Below the pieces are notes generated by a model, which was not told the DNA's origin, did not search any database, and was given only the letters and a program-made list of their open reading frames with translations. DNA of 64,000 bases from contig NC_134577.1 of NCBI RefSeq assembly GCF_050947875.1, forward strand, positions 71,056,639 to 71,120,638. Direction: 5' to 3'. The stretch comes from Dermacentor variabilis (Eukaryota; Arthropoda; Arachnida; Ixodida; Ixodidae). Position numbers and translations under genes: made by a program. Positions within the stretch are counted from its first letter, which is position 1, and every line of letters begins with the position of its first letter. Shown here one piece after another: positions 1 through 11,035 of this stretch.

Positions 1-2787
1 CTAGCCGCTCAACTGTTGCGCAATGGCTCGAACGTAAGGCATCACTGTCATCTTTTCAACCCTCACAGGTGTCCTGGTTGCTGGCCTTGCTTTCTACGCT
101 ATTACTTTGTGACCATGCAAATGATACCTATATATCACCATCTCAAAAACATCCGTCATCGTGGCCGCGCTTCCTTTAATGCCTACTTTCCTGGTGTGAC
201 AGTTATGCGCAGGCGCTGGCCAGATGACAGCCACTGCTGCCTTTTGATCATAATCTGCCGCGAACAACTGCATGTGAGAATTCAAGGCCAGCAATTTCTC
301 CTAGATTTAGCCAAGAAACATTAGCAGATACTGATGCGAGACGTCACAACGCAGAGTACATTCTTAACAGTCAACTAAGAAAACTTTTGTCTGCAGTGGC
401 AGTAAACGGCCTTGATGGTGGCACCACTTTCTATCCTTGCTTTCACTTTTCGCAGAAACGCGGAAAACGCATCGTGACTAATGTGAAACGAGGATACCTT
501 GCATGCATTCGCGTGTTGTATTTCATAAAGCTTCCAACAGTGCATTATATTTGCACGAAACAGTCTCACCGCATCTCCTTGTCTGCTCTTGGATTTACGT
601 TCCTGTCCCAATTAATTCGCGCTGATACGTTTTGAATCATGCACTAACTAGACAAATCTTTAGCATTTAGGAGTCACAGAGACAGTGGAAGGCTTGCGGT
701 TTCCTGTTGAAACAAAATGTCTCCTACTTCCAGAACAGCACTTTTTGTATAGCACCTGGATAGGAGCAAACCACCGTGACAATAGAATATCACTCACCAC
801 GTGCGCGGCTGGGATATGTTCATTGACCACGGAAATAGCCCACGGCGTTTTGCCAGCACGAATTCAAATGACACAGCCTATAGAGAATGAGTAAGGCAGT
901 TGCATATTTCTGAAATACATCCTTTCCGAAAATCAAACCCTTTATCAATTAGTCTCTTCATCAAGTAAACAAGAAATGGGTCATACGCCGCCTTATAGCA
1001 TGATGCTTGCTTCTCCTCTAAACCATAAAAGAGTACAGGAAACACACTCGTCATCAGACGGTAAAGTCGGCGAGAAAGACTGGCCATCGGAAATTTCTCG
1101 AGGTTGCTGGTTCGCCACTGCAATGCCACGTCCTGAACCACCTCTTTAAGTGCAACTGAGATACCCCGCGCAGTGTAACTTTTCAGCAAAGTGTACTTAA
1201 AATGCCCTTGGTCTTGTTGGAAATTGTTTTGTAACCTTGGATATGGTGTGCCGCCGGCGGTATTTAGTTAAACTACACGTGAACTGGAAGTGACTAAGCT
1301 ATATTTTTTTTTCTTTACTTACTCTTTTTACGACCTCCCATGATCACGTGAAAATTGTGTGTTTCCTGACGTTGAATGCGAGAGTTGTAACTTTCTGTGA
1401 ATTGTCGGTTAGCACGCTAGACATTTAATTTATAGTTATTTTTTTTTGCTGTTCTTCTGATTTATCTTTGCTATGTCCTGCTAGACAAAGTGAAAAGCAA
1501 TATTCTGACGTCCCCCATAATGACACCCCCTCCAAGATACACATTAACTAAAAAGATTCGATAAATTTATTGATGAACTGTTTTTGGCTGCTTGTGATGA
1601 AAGAACGGACTATGACGAAATGACATTGAGGATAAGCGTCAGAAGCGGAAGTAGACGCGTTTTCGTTGACCATTTTGTAATATTTCTGTCTGTGCAGAGT
1701 AAGCAACCATTTTTATTCCCTCGTTGTGTTCTAACACTCTCAGGTGGCCATCCTCCAACTTAGCCGCTGCTCGTAGTTGTTTTTTTGGGTGTTGGTGAAA
1801 GTGCTACCCGTGGGCTTTCAGATAAATTTGCGCGAAATAATGTTGAATACAAGAAAAAAGAAAGGATGTGTTAAAAAAGACGGAAATGCAACGTTTAAAA
1901 TAAACATCTAATAGCTGATGCAGAAAGTGTTTCTTCGAGATTTTATCTTTCTTCTGGGTGCTCGATATCACATGATTACCACTGTCGGAACATGAATTCG
2001 GCCTTAAAGCCCAGGTTTTGTGCAAGAAAATTGGGTTACTGAAAATTTTAACGTCACAAAAGGCAAAAAACTATTGACAACATCCCTGGTTCACCAGCAT
2101 ATTTCAACTGGCTCTGCTGCGGCGCAATATCAACGATGTACACAGACGTGTAAAGTATTTAAGGAGTGTTAAACTAGCATTTCCTCCCATCAGGCATCAT
2201 TTCAAAAGCATGCGGCGTCAGTGGCGCCGACCGAGAGCTACATCCCAACGTACTGCGTAAAGCCTGTGTCCACAGCAGCACATGAATTTCCAGTTACGCG
2301 AGTCCTGCGTCAGGGATCCTAATGTTATGTTCTGCAAGTTCATAATCTCAACCCCTCAGCCAATCTTCCCGTAAACAAGCGTTGCCACAGGTCATAAAAA
2401 ATAGAAGTTGATCTTTACATTACAAAACAAAAAAATCTGTCGATCTTTTTGCTGTTGAGAGTATTTTGAACAGATTCCTAGGTTATTGTTAGGTTTATAG
2501 GGCGCTCTCTGCAATTTTTTTTTAAAATCATGTTGCGTCGCATGATTTAAAAAGAAACAACACGGTGCACGCACATTCTAATCCGGAATGTTATAACTAA
2601 ACAAGAGAGCCGCTCTTTCAAACTCGTTTTTCAAGTTCCTCTAAGTACACCTGGTAAGCGAAATCTGAAGTGTTTCTGCCTAAAACTTCTAATGGCTTAG
2701 GCATAAAAGTGAAAAGGAAAAAAAATATTGCTCGTTGTTCGTGCCATCTTAAAGTTGGTCGCACTTTAGCTGTTATCAAATGCAAAA

Positions 2788-2788
<1 letters not shown>
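1..2788. other. Non-coding stretch, no gene recognised
   Basis: I read both strands and found no recognisable protein domain, tRNA or repeat family. The short open frames here (up to about 100 codons) have no motif and no codon pattern that would set them apart from chance. The DNA is AT-rich with several T-runs (for example near 1304-1312 and 1440-1447), typical of intergenic or intronic DNA in a large arthropod genome. An unannotated divergent repeat could be present and would not be visible without a repeat library. Confidence 0.6.

Positions 2789-2882
<94 letters not shown>
2789..2882. repeat. (ATT)n microsatellite, about 31 uninterrupted units
   Basis: A perfect trinucleotide run of about 94 bp. 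It makes artificial poly-tyrosine and poly-leucine frames, which are not genes. The lack of interruptions suggests a young or actively slipping locus. ATT/AAT runs often mark the 3' end of tRNA-derived SINEs in this window (see 24669-24900), but no SINE body adjoins this one. Confidence 0.98.
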
Positions 2883-5800
2883 CCATTGAAAGCGACGTTA
2901 ACTACGTTTGGTATCTTCGATATACAATGTGCAACTTTTATTGCCGATCTAATAACTCCATCGCTTTTCAAGTGTGAAACCTGTGATTTGCTTACAGGTT
3001 ATTAGCTTAATACCGTCGAATTGTCTGTTGAAACACGCTGACCGTTACGACTGCTTCTCAAAAGAGTCGTCATCAGGCCCAGTATAAAGGTTCCGGCACA
3101 ACGAGCAGAACTAGACACTGGCAGTTCTAAATGTTAAAAAAATGAACAAAGGAATAGATAAACCCAAACCAACGTGCGTCTGCCCAGTTATGCAGTCTAC
3201 GTAATAACGATAATTAACACAGCTTAATATACTGGCCATTGCAACTCACAAAAGTTGCGCGACCAGAGCGAGGAAAGCAGAGCTCCAACCTTTGTCTGGT
3301 GGCATGATTGCTTGGCGTCCGCGGAGTAATTGTATGAACGCAACTTCCGGTACGCTTCACTGCAGGAGCCTGTTGACCAATGCGCCGACACGCTTAACCT
3401 TAATGCACCCCTTTGCCTGGCGTTAATGGCACCCGGCAGTCAGCGCCGCTTAGTCCAAATGCGCCGTGCCTCCTGGGGGCAGCTGTAGATACAGCAAGCG
3501 TTGCCCTGCGTCCATTTTCGGCATGCTCAGACGCTGAGGCAAAGATAGCATGAGCTCACTTTTCCTCGTACCTTTTCGGTAGATGAGCGTAATCAGCAGT
3601 CCCAATGCTCCCATTCCAAAAACAGCTTTCGCTGAGCAGCAGACCTCACAAATGGGCAATTCCCAAACTCCGCAGCCTAAAGGGACAACTCAAGCTGGAG
3701 GTAAACCACATGAGACAGCTATACTGTATTACTGTAGCGCTTCGTAAACACAGAGGAGCTAAATGCAAAGAACTTTGCATTCTTACCGAGTTTCTGAACC
3801 ACATACTTATTCAACTTTACTCCATATATGGATAAGGTCGCGGTAGTTCTCGATTACGCACTTCGTTTGATAATTTTCTGTCAAGATAGAAGTAGAAGAA
3901 AAAAGCAGTGTAGGAAACAGATACAACGTCAGAGTTATAACGCAAAGCACAATAAGGAACCAATTCACTAAGTACTCGTCTGTCTTTACAGTTGCATAGA
4001 AACCTTATACTTTAGTAGCAGTTAGGAGGTCGGTACACATCAGCGGACTCAACTGATCCAGGAAAGCGTAAAATACGGCAGACGCTTATACCCTGCGGTC
4101 GATCATCTGGTCTAGGAGAAGCATTCTCATCATTGTCGTCTTTTCCTGCACCCGCAAAATAACACTTACATGCTGAAATGACCACGAAATGAATGAAGCA
4201 TTCAAAAAGAAAATATTAGTTGAAACTTTGAACATGAAACTTTAATTTAGGCAATCCTTACAAAAAAAAAGTATTAAGAATTCCACTACTCCCCACACCT
4301 CTATCAACACGCCTGTCTGAGCGCACCAATAAATTTATATATAATTGCCATAGTGGACCGTCACTACCACCACTTACTACATTCAAAAAGATCCCGTCGT
4401 CCAATCCGAAATTGCAAAGCTGTTTCTCGTACTGTAGCTGTAGGTAGCTTGGGGAAGCGCGTATCATATGACTAATTTCGTTCGGAAGGCTTCGTTGCTT
4501 AAACTTACATAAAGCTACAAGACCTGTCGAGGTCACTTCATTCGATACGAGAGACCACCAAAATCGCAAACGGCCTGACCACTTTTCTGCAAAAAGCAGT
4601 GTGCATAGTACACATAGCTTCATATTTTTTATTACAGCAATTTGTATTCCAGGATAGGGGTAATGCTTAGTTTCAGCGCCATTTATTTGTCTTTTGACAA
4701 GCTCATGAGCAGCATTGCAACTGATATTGTTAAAAAGGGCACTAGTGTCGCCGTTTTGGCTTTGTGGATGCCCTACGTATTGCAACACCTTTGTTTGCGA
4801 TCAAGTGCGATAACCAGCTCGTTGGAATGCTACTAAGTTCGGTATCGTCACGACCAAATTTTGTTTAACATATAACGGTGCTGATACCGCTCCCCGAGAT
4901 TTCCATGTGCCCTTTCCCACGTGATTCATGTCTATTCCGCTGTAACAAATTTCTCAATCTAAATCTTCAACGTTATTCTACGCAATACTTGTACTGCGCT
5001 TCCGAACTGTGGCTTTTACAAAGCACCGATTATCTTTTTTATAGAATGTATAAGCAAATGAAACCTTATTATCAGAGAAATTATCATGCACACGTGTTTA
5101 CTATCTTAGTCTTTACTGATGTCTTTTTGACTTAGAGCAATCTCCTCTCAGTTGCCTGGTGGTAGCTTCATCAAAAGATATTCATATTGGACAATTCATG
5201 CCGTATATATCTAATATTTCCTCGATAAAGGCTTTTTTCTAGAGACAATGCGAACACTAATATTTCTGATTGCTTGCGACCATACTTGTAGGTGACGAAT
5301 GACATGCAAATTATTATTTTTTTCGGCAATTGAGGAACTCACATGTTTACTCGGTAATGCCGACTACAATTCCATAGCTTTCTTAGTAATTAATTACGCC
5401 TAACCGGTCATATGTTTGCAGAAAGAAACTATAACTGGCTACGCCGCTTTGAACACCAAAATTTGCCGGGAACTGCTGAGTGCATTAGAACGAAAGCAAA
5501 CACATGGATTACCTTTTTCCCACGATCAGCGTACTGCAGTAAATATCTCCATCACCAGCACCGGCAAAAGACAGGCTTGAAGATTTACACACTTCTCTGG
5601 AAAGTCCGACCTCTGAGCTTTTTCTCCTGTGCACCGACTCTCATTGAACAGGATCAGGATCACAGGATCAGGTGAATAAGTTCCGTTTATTAGGAGTTCT
5701 ATCTACAGAGAAATCGAGCTTAAGTTTACACAAGTTGCTTTGTTTTGCAAGGGAGAGATACTTTATTGCCAGCAGCAGATGATAGGTGTAGCAGACCTGA

Positions 5801-8292
5801 TTACAAAGCTTCATCTTACAAAGTCTTCATTTTTATGCAGCCGCTAACTAGGACCAGAGCTACAAAACTAATTTACAGGAAGAAAGTGAATCATTTAGTA
5901 ACTGAAAGAGCCGTTTTAGTAAAGCTACCTCTCTAGAAGTCAATGATAACTTTGGCCTTCGTCTAAGGGGTGAGCACATTGTGCGGGTGTTTCCATGCCG
6001 CCATCGGAAAAAGAAGTCACAGCTCACCCACATATCCGCCAAAAAAGATGCAGCAAGCCAAGGCCATGATAGAGCCACATTAACCACGGTACCAAGAAAA
6101 GCCATCAAAAGCCAACTTAGTGATGACGTAGAGAACTAGCGGGGAAACTCGAAAAGGAACGGCGCGAACATGCCACTAAGATTGGCCAATCGATATTATT
6201 CTCGCAATAATTTTACTTCCACTAACCCGGAGCTTGAAAGAATGGCGTTACGCTTAACAGTTTTTTTAGTTACATTGCCTTATTGCGTAACCAACCAACA
6301 GTAAAGCTGGTTTGCTTAAGTGGCAATTTCGTTCGGGATCTTTTTTGTTATCAATATTGTACAGTAACAAATTTTCTGTTTCATTAATTCTATTCTCCTT
6401 GAAACGCTTTGAGTCGGTCTTCATAGGGCGTGAGGACAGCTGCTTAATAAATGTTCGCTTAGTGTAATCTGTGGTTTTGCTGATGTGGTCAGAACTTTTG
6501 GCCGTGTAACGCAACTGTTTCTACTTGTCTGATAGGTGACTCCCATGCACCTATTCCTGCGCTTCTAACATAAGCAGTATTTTAGGGTTGAATAATATCC
6601 AGCTGGTATATTAAAACATTACAGCATTAAACGCCTTTTCAAGGAACTTGCACATTTGCAGGTGGCTGTTAGGATTACTTCTTTAGGTCTGAAGGGTCAA
6701 CGAGTGAAGGGCGTGGGGCGTAGGCCCATATATTGAAACAGCGCTTCTATGGCTCGGTAGTGATGGCTGATTGAGATGTTGATACCAGAGAATCATCCTC
6801 TGATGATCTTCCGCTTTTGCACTGGCCCTGTCGGGTGCGCCTTCCCCTAGCCGCAACAACAATGAAGCACAGCGCTTCATAAAAGAGCTACACCCGAGCT
6901 TAGCGGCACTGAGTAACCACAATCTTGTCAGTAACGTGTTCTTACGTTACAACATAGCCCTGCTCCCCAGCCCGTAGATCGAGCAAATTTCTCAGCGTCG
7001 CTGCATATCTATTCGAAAGAAAAAATGCGGGATATTTAAAGAACAAAATTTTGGTATTTAGAAATGCATCTTTATTTGTAGCCCATGCTTGATATCGTCT
7101 AGATAACGCCTGTCGTGAACGTGCCGAAGGACACGCATTGAGCGTTCTGAGCACTTTCACGCAACGCGTCATTTAAATCAAGTCAATCGTGAGCTTGAAG
7201 TTGAGATGAATTTCTGAATGCGGAGGGTAGAAAGTAAACGACGTGTGAAGGGCTGCAAGGATGGATGAATGTTATGAGCATCCCCTTTGGAAGGAGGCGC
7301 TGGGTCGGGCCACCAAGCTCCTGCTATTATACTGCCTAATGTCCTACCTAAACTAAAAAAGAAAAAAAAAAGAAAGAAAAACCACTATGAGCTCCCACAA
7401 CCAAATTTTCTGACCCCCTATTGTGAACTTTGCTTTTGTACGTCTCCGTTTTTTGTCGTTTCCCCACTTTTCTTCCACCAATCTTCCAATGGCCTCTTGC
7501 TAATCTCTATTGCGGACATGTTTACTTTCCCCTGCTCTCGCTGAACCCAAGGGCTTTAAAGGACGCACAGGATGCACTGAAAGCGCCAGGCCAGCTCGTT
7601 TTATTTTTGCAATGTTAGTAAATGGTAGGAAGGAAGGTAACGTTCAAGTAATCCATTGCTGCTTAGTATTTGGTCTGTTACTTTTGTGGATCAGTAATTC
7701 GTAAGTGTAATCAATTAACATGTTGAAAGAAGCAGTTGTAATCGGTTACTTTTTCCTGTAACGGGTATTAGTCTTCTTCGAGCGCTTCCACCTAGTGCGC
7801 TGTTTGGTGGACAGCTTCGCGTGAACAACATCACGTTGGCTTCGGCTAAGTCTCCAGCCCATTCATTTGGCTTCTATTGACAGATTTCTCCTCTATGCTG
7901 TCTAAGGCTAATTTTGTAACGCAGTTGCCACAACGCTGCCGTCCAGAAGCCTTAGTGACACTCAGCGAACGCAATTTACTGTCTTCCACATTGTGAGGCA
8001 GGACTCAGCGTGTTATCGGGCAAAGTATAACACTAACAGAAAGGCTTGGAAAAGTAATTGCTTTACTGAACTGCGCTAAAGTTCTTTCGTGGTGTTCTTG
8101 TTTAGGATACATCGAGTATTACCTTCAAGGCGCTTACTAAATCTATACTGAAAGAAGGCCGGGATTGAGGAGCGCGAATGTTGGACGGCATATATTACAC
8201 CTCACATGCAGAAAAAAAAAATTCACTCCAACTTTTTCTTGGGCTAAAATACGAGTGATACACACTCAGATCGACTTAACGTGATGATGCCT
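2883..8292. other. Non-coding stretch, no gene recognised
   Basis: No domain, RNA gene or clear repeat was recognised on either strand. The longest frame (minus, 4258-4788) lacks any motif and is rich in chance-like composition. There is an A-rich run with G interruptions at about 7353-7381, of the kind left by retroposed RNA tails, but no retroposed body could be identified next to it. Confidence 0.55.
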
Positions 8293-8303
8293 TCTCATAG
8301 ATT
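8293..8303. repeat. Target-site duplication, left copy
   Basis: The 11-mer tctcatagatt occurs here, directly next to the CAT-repeat end of the RTE element, and again at 11025-11035. The two copies enclose both the LINE and the antisense tRNA-derived segment, so that whole 2.7-kb unit was inserted in one event. Next to a LINE-type 3' end, an 11-bp identical direct repeat is the expected product of target-primed reverse transcription. Confidence 0.85.
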
Positions 8304-8326
8304 CATCATCATCATCATCATCATCA
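8304..8326 (-). repeat. 3'-terminal trinucleotide repeat of the RTE element
   Basis: Seven CAT units on the plus strand (ATG/TGA on the element strand) lie between the TSD and the first unique bases of the LINE. The second copy of the family, at 40781 onwards, has the same junction. RTE-clade elements commonly end in a short microsatellite instead of poly(A). This repeat is therefore part of the element, probably generated by slippage at the start of reverse transcription. Confidence 0.85.
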
Positions 8327-8332
8327 GCCTGG

Positions 8333-10861
8333 TTACGCCCACTGCAGGGCAAAGGCCTCTCCCATGCTTCTCCAACAACCCCGGTCATGTACTAATTGTG
8401 CCCATGCCGTCCCTGCAAACTTCTTAATCTCATCCGCCCACCTAACTTTCTGCCGCCCCCTGCTACGCTTCCCTTCCCTTGGGATCCAGTCCGTAACCCT
8501 TAATGACCATCGGTTATCTTCCCTCCTCATTACATGTCCTGCCCATGCCCATTTCTTTTTCTTGATTTCAACTAAGATGTCATTAACTCGCGTTTGTTCC
8601 CTCACCCAATCTGCTCTTTTCTTATCCCTTAACGTTACACCTATCATTCTTCTTTCCATAGCTCGTTGTGTCGTCCTCAATTTGAGTAGAACCCTTTTAG
8701 TAAGCCTCCAGGTTTCTGCCCCGTAGGTGAGTACTGGTAAGACACAGCTATTATATACTTTTCTCTTGAGGGATAATGGCAACCTGCTGTTCATGATTTG
8801 GGAATGCCTGCCAAACGCACCCCAGCCCATTCTTATTCTTCTGATTATTTCCGTCTCATGATCCGGATCCGCCGTCACTACCTGCCCTAAGTAGATGTAT
8901 TCCCTTACGACTTCCAGTGCCTGGCTGCCTATTGTAAATTGCCGTTTTCTCCCGAGACTGTTAAGCATTACTTTAGTTTTCTGCAGATTAATTTTTAGAC
9001 CCACTCTTCTGCTTTGCCTCTCCAGGTCAGTGAGCATGCATTGCAATTGGTCCCCTGAGTTACTAAGCAAGGCAATATCATCAGCGAATCGCAAGTTACT
9101 GAGGTATTCTCCATTAACTTTTATCCCCAATTCTTCCCAATCCAGGTCTCTGAATACCTCCTGTAAACACGCTGTGAATAGCATTGGAGATATCGTATCT
9201 CCCTGCCTGACGCCTTTCTGTATTGGGATTTTGTTGCTTGCTTTATGGAGGACTACGGTGGCTGTGGAGCCGCTATAGATATCTTCCAGTATTTTTACAT
9301 ATGGCTCATCTACACCCTGATTCCGTAATGCCTCCATGACTGCTGAGGTTTCGACTGAATCAAACGCTTTCTCGTAATCAATGAAAGCTATATATAAGGG
9401 TTGGTTATATTCTGCACATTTCTCTATCACTTGATTGATAGTGTGAATATGGTCTATTGTTGAGTAGCCTTTACGGAATCCTGCCTGGTCCTTTGGTTGA
9501 CAGAAGTCTAAGGTGTTCCTGATTCTATTTGCAATTACCTTAGTAAATACTTTGTAGGCAACGGACAGTAAGCTGATCGGTCTATAATTTTTCAAGTCTT
9601 TGGCGTCCCCTTTCTTATGGATTAGGATTATGTTAGCGTTCTTCCAAGATTGCGGTACGCTCGAGGTCATGAGGCATTGCGTATACAGGGTGGCCAGTTT
9701 CTCTAGAACAATCTGTCCACCATCCTTCAACAAATCTGCTGTTACCTGATCCTCCCCAGCTGCCTTCCCCCTTTGCATATCTCCTAAGGCTTTCTTTACT
9801 TCTTCCGGCGTTACCTTTGGGATTTCGAATTCCTCTAGACTATTTTCTCTTCCATTATCGTCGTCGATGCCACTGGTACTGTATAAATCTCTATAGAACT
9901 CCTCAGCCACTTGAACTATCTCATCCATATTAGTAATGATATTGCCGGCTTTGTCTCTTAACGCATACATCTGATTCTTGCCAATTCCTAGTTTCTTCTC
10001 CACTGTTTTTAGGCTTCCTCCGTTCCTGAGCGCATGTTCAATTCTATCCATATTATACTTCCTTATGTCAGCTGTCTTACGCTTGTTGATTAACTTCGAA
10101 AGTTCTGCAAGTTCTATTCTAGCTGTAGGGTCAGATGCTTTCATACATTGGCGTTTCTTGATCAGATCTTTCGTCTCCTGCGATAGTTTGCTGGTATCCT
10201 GTCTAACGGAGTTACCACCGACTTCTATTGCACACTCCTTAATGATGCCCACAAGATTGTCGTTCATTACTTCAACACTAAGGTCCTCTTCCTGAGTTAA
10301 AGCCGAATACCTGTTCTGTAGCTTGATCTGGAATTCCTCTATTTTCCCTTTTACCGCTAACTCATTGATCGGCTTCTTATGTACCAGTTTCTTCCGTTCC
10401 CTCCTCAGGTCTAGGCTAATGCGAGTTCTTACCATCCTGTGGTCACTGCAGCGCACCTTGCCGAGCACGTCCACATCTTGTATGATGCCAGGGTTAGCGC
10501 AGAGTATGAAGTCTATTTCATTTCTAGTCTCGCCGTTCGGGCTCCTCCACGTCCACTTTCGGCTATCTCGCTTGCGGAAGAAGGTGTTCATTATCCTCAT
10601 ATTATTCTGTTCCGCAAACTCTACTAATAACTCTCCCCTGCTATTCCTAGTGCCTATGCCATATTCACCCACTGCCTTGTCTCCAGCCTGCTTCTTGCCT
10701 ACCTTGGCATTAAAGTCGCCCATTAGTATAGTGTATTTAGTTTTCCCTCTGCCCATCGCCGATTCCACGTCTTCAGAGCTGCAGCGGTGGCGTAGAGGTA
10801 GAACACCCGCCTCGCGTGCAAGAGGTCCGTGGTTCGAATCCCGGTGCCGGCAATTTTCCAC
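8333..10861 (-). CDS. RTE-clade LINE endonuclease-reverse transcriptase, N-terminally truncated, chimeric start
   Basis: An 842-residue uninterrupted frame. Residues 1 to about 28 are encoded by the antisense tRNA-derived segment and are not LINE sequence. The LINE part opens inside the apurinic-type endonuclease: GDFNAKVG at 48-55, NEIDFIL at 114-120, SDH at 139-141; the earlier endonuclease motifs are missing. The reverse transcriptase covers about 405-665: NYRPISLL near 425, QAGFRKGYST near 459, the catalytic aspartate region IDYEKAFD near 494, GVRQGDTISP near 550, and FADD at 592-595. The C-terminus carries the typical RTE tail with WAGHVMRR and RGRQKVRW. In a full element this protein nicks DNA and copies its own RNA at the nick. 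Here half of the endonuclease is absent, so autonomous mobility is unlikely although the RT is open. The ATG in the fused segment may be accidental. Confidence 0.9.
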   Translation of the reverse strand: MENCRHRDSNHGPLAREAGVLPLRHRCSSEDVESAMGRGKTKYTILMGDFNAKVGKKQAGDKAVGEYGIGTRNSRGELLVEFAEQNNMRIMNTFFRKRDSRKWTWRSPNGETRNEIDFILCANPGIIQDVDVLGKVRCSDHRMVRTRISLDLRRERKKLVHKKPINELAVKGKIEEFQIKLQNRYSALTQEEDLSVEVMNDNLVGIIKECAIEVGGNSVRQDTSKLSQETKDLIKKRQCMKASDPTARIELAELSKLINKRKTADIRKYNMDRIEHALRNGGSLKTVEKKLGIGKNQMYALRDKAGNIITNMDEIVQVAEEFYRDLYSTSGIDDDNGRENSLEEFEIPKVTPEEVKKALGDMQRGKAAGEDQVTADLLKDGGQIVLEKLATLYTQCLMTSSVPQSWKNANIILIHKKGDAKDLKNYRPISLLSVAYKVFTKVIANRIRNTLDFCQPKDQAGFRKGYSTIDHIHTINQVIEKCAEYNQPLYIAFIDYEKAFDSVETSAVMEALRNQGVDEPYVKILEDIYSGSTATVVLHKASNKIPIQKGVRQGDTISPMLFTACLQEVFRDLDWEELGIKVNGEYLSNLRFADDIALLSNSGDQLQCMLTDLERQSRRVGLKINLQKTKVMLNSLGRKRQFTIGSQALEVVREYIYLGQVVTADPDHETEIIRRIRMGWGAFGRHSQIMNSRLPLSLKRKVYNSCVLPVLTYGAETWRLTKRVLLKLRTTQRAMERRMIGVTLRDKKRADWVREQTRVNDILVEIKKKKWAWAGHVMRREDNRWSLRVTDWIPREGKRSRGRQKVRWADEIKKFAGTAWAQLVHDRGCWRSMGEAFALQWA

Positions 10862-11024
10862 CGGATTTAAAAAAAAAAAAATCCGCGTGTTGATAAAAAT
10901 TGCACAAACAGGCCTGGAGTGTGGCCTGATCCCGGTGACCAGAACCGGTAACGCACTCCCTCACCAGAGCAGGATTGGCCACCCTGGTGCAGTACTTGGC
11001 CACAACCTCCTATGAACACAACTA
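10779..11024 (+). mobile_element. tRNA-derived SINE (alanine-tRNA-like head), antisense to the RTE LINE
   Basis: The head, about 10781-10852, has an A-box-like region (gtggcgtagaggtaga) and a near-perfect B box (ggttcgaatcc), the internal RNA polymerase III promoter elements. By position the anticodon reads CGC, suggesting an alanine tRNA ancestor, though the anticodon stem is degenerate. The head is followed by an A-run at about 10868-10880 and a GC-rich body that ends at the TSD. No LINE sequence follows, so the right flank of the SINE insertion itself is lost. It could be a SINE fused to another fragment after the A-run rather than one SINE with an internal A-run. Confidence 0.65.
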
Positions 11025-11035
11025 TCTCATAGATT
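11025..11035. repeat. Target-site duplication, right copy
   Basis: This is identical over 11 bp to 8293-8303. It lies immediately outside the tRNA-derived segment and not at the end of the LINE ORF, which shows that the LINE and the antisense segment were inserted together. Confidence 0.85.

Larger units (their letters stand above)
8304..11024 (-). mobile_element. RTE-clade LINE insertion carrying an antisense tRNA-derived SINE at its 5' end
   Basis: The unit is bounded by the 11-bp direct repeat at 8293-8303 and 11025-11035. On the minus strand it reads, 5' to 3': a tRNA-derived segment in reverse orientation (11024 to about 10779), then an RTE-clade ORF lacking the first part of its endonuclease, a very short 3' UTR and a terminal trinucleotide repeat. 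A short 3' UTR with a simple-repeat end is characteristic of RTE elements. The same 3' end recurs at 40781. The enclosing TSD argues that the source element already contained the SINE, and that the copy was 5'-truncated inside it. A later, separate SINE insertion would need its edge to fall exactly on the TSD. Confidence 0.8.

Noticed and set aside
2670..3005. Frame with a long poly-tyrosine (and another with poly-leucine) tract
   Set aside because: Produced entirely by the ATT microsatellite; no other protein feature.
4258..4788. 176-codon minus-strand frame
   Set aside because: No domain, and its composition is like that of random AT-rich sequence; no supporting signals.
8304..8326. CAT repeat as an independent microsatellite or CRISPR-like array
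   Set aside because: It is at the same place in both RTE copies and next to the TSD, so it is the element's 3' end. No spacer-repeat array exists anywhere in the window.
10781..10852. Functional tRNA-Ala gene
   Set aside because: Anticodon and acceptor stems do not pair properly and the segment continues into an A-run and SINE body.
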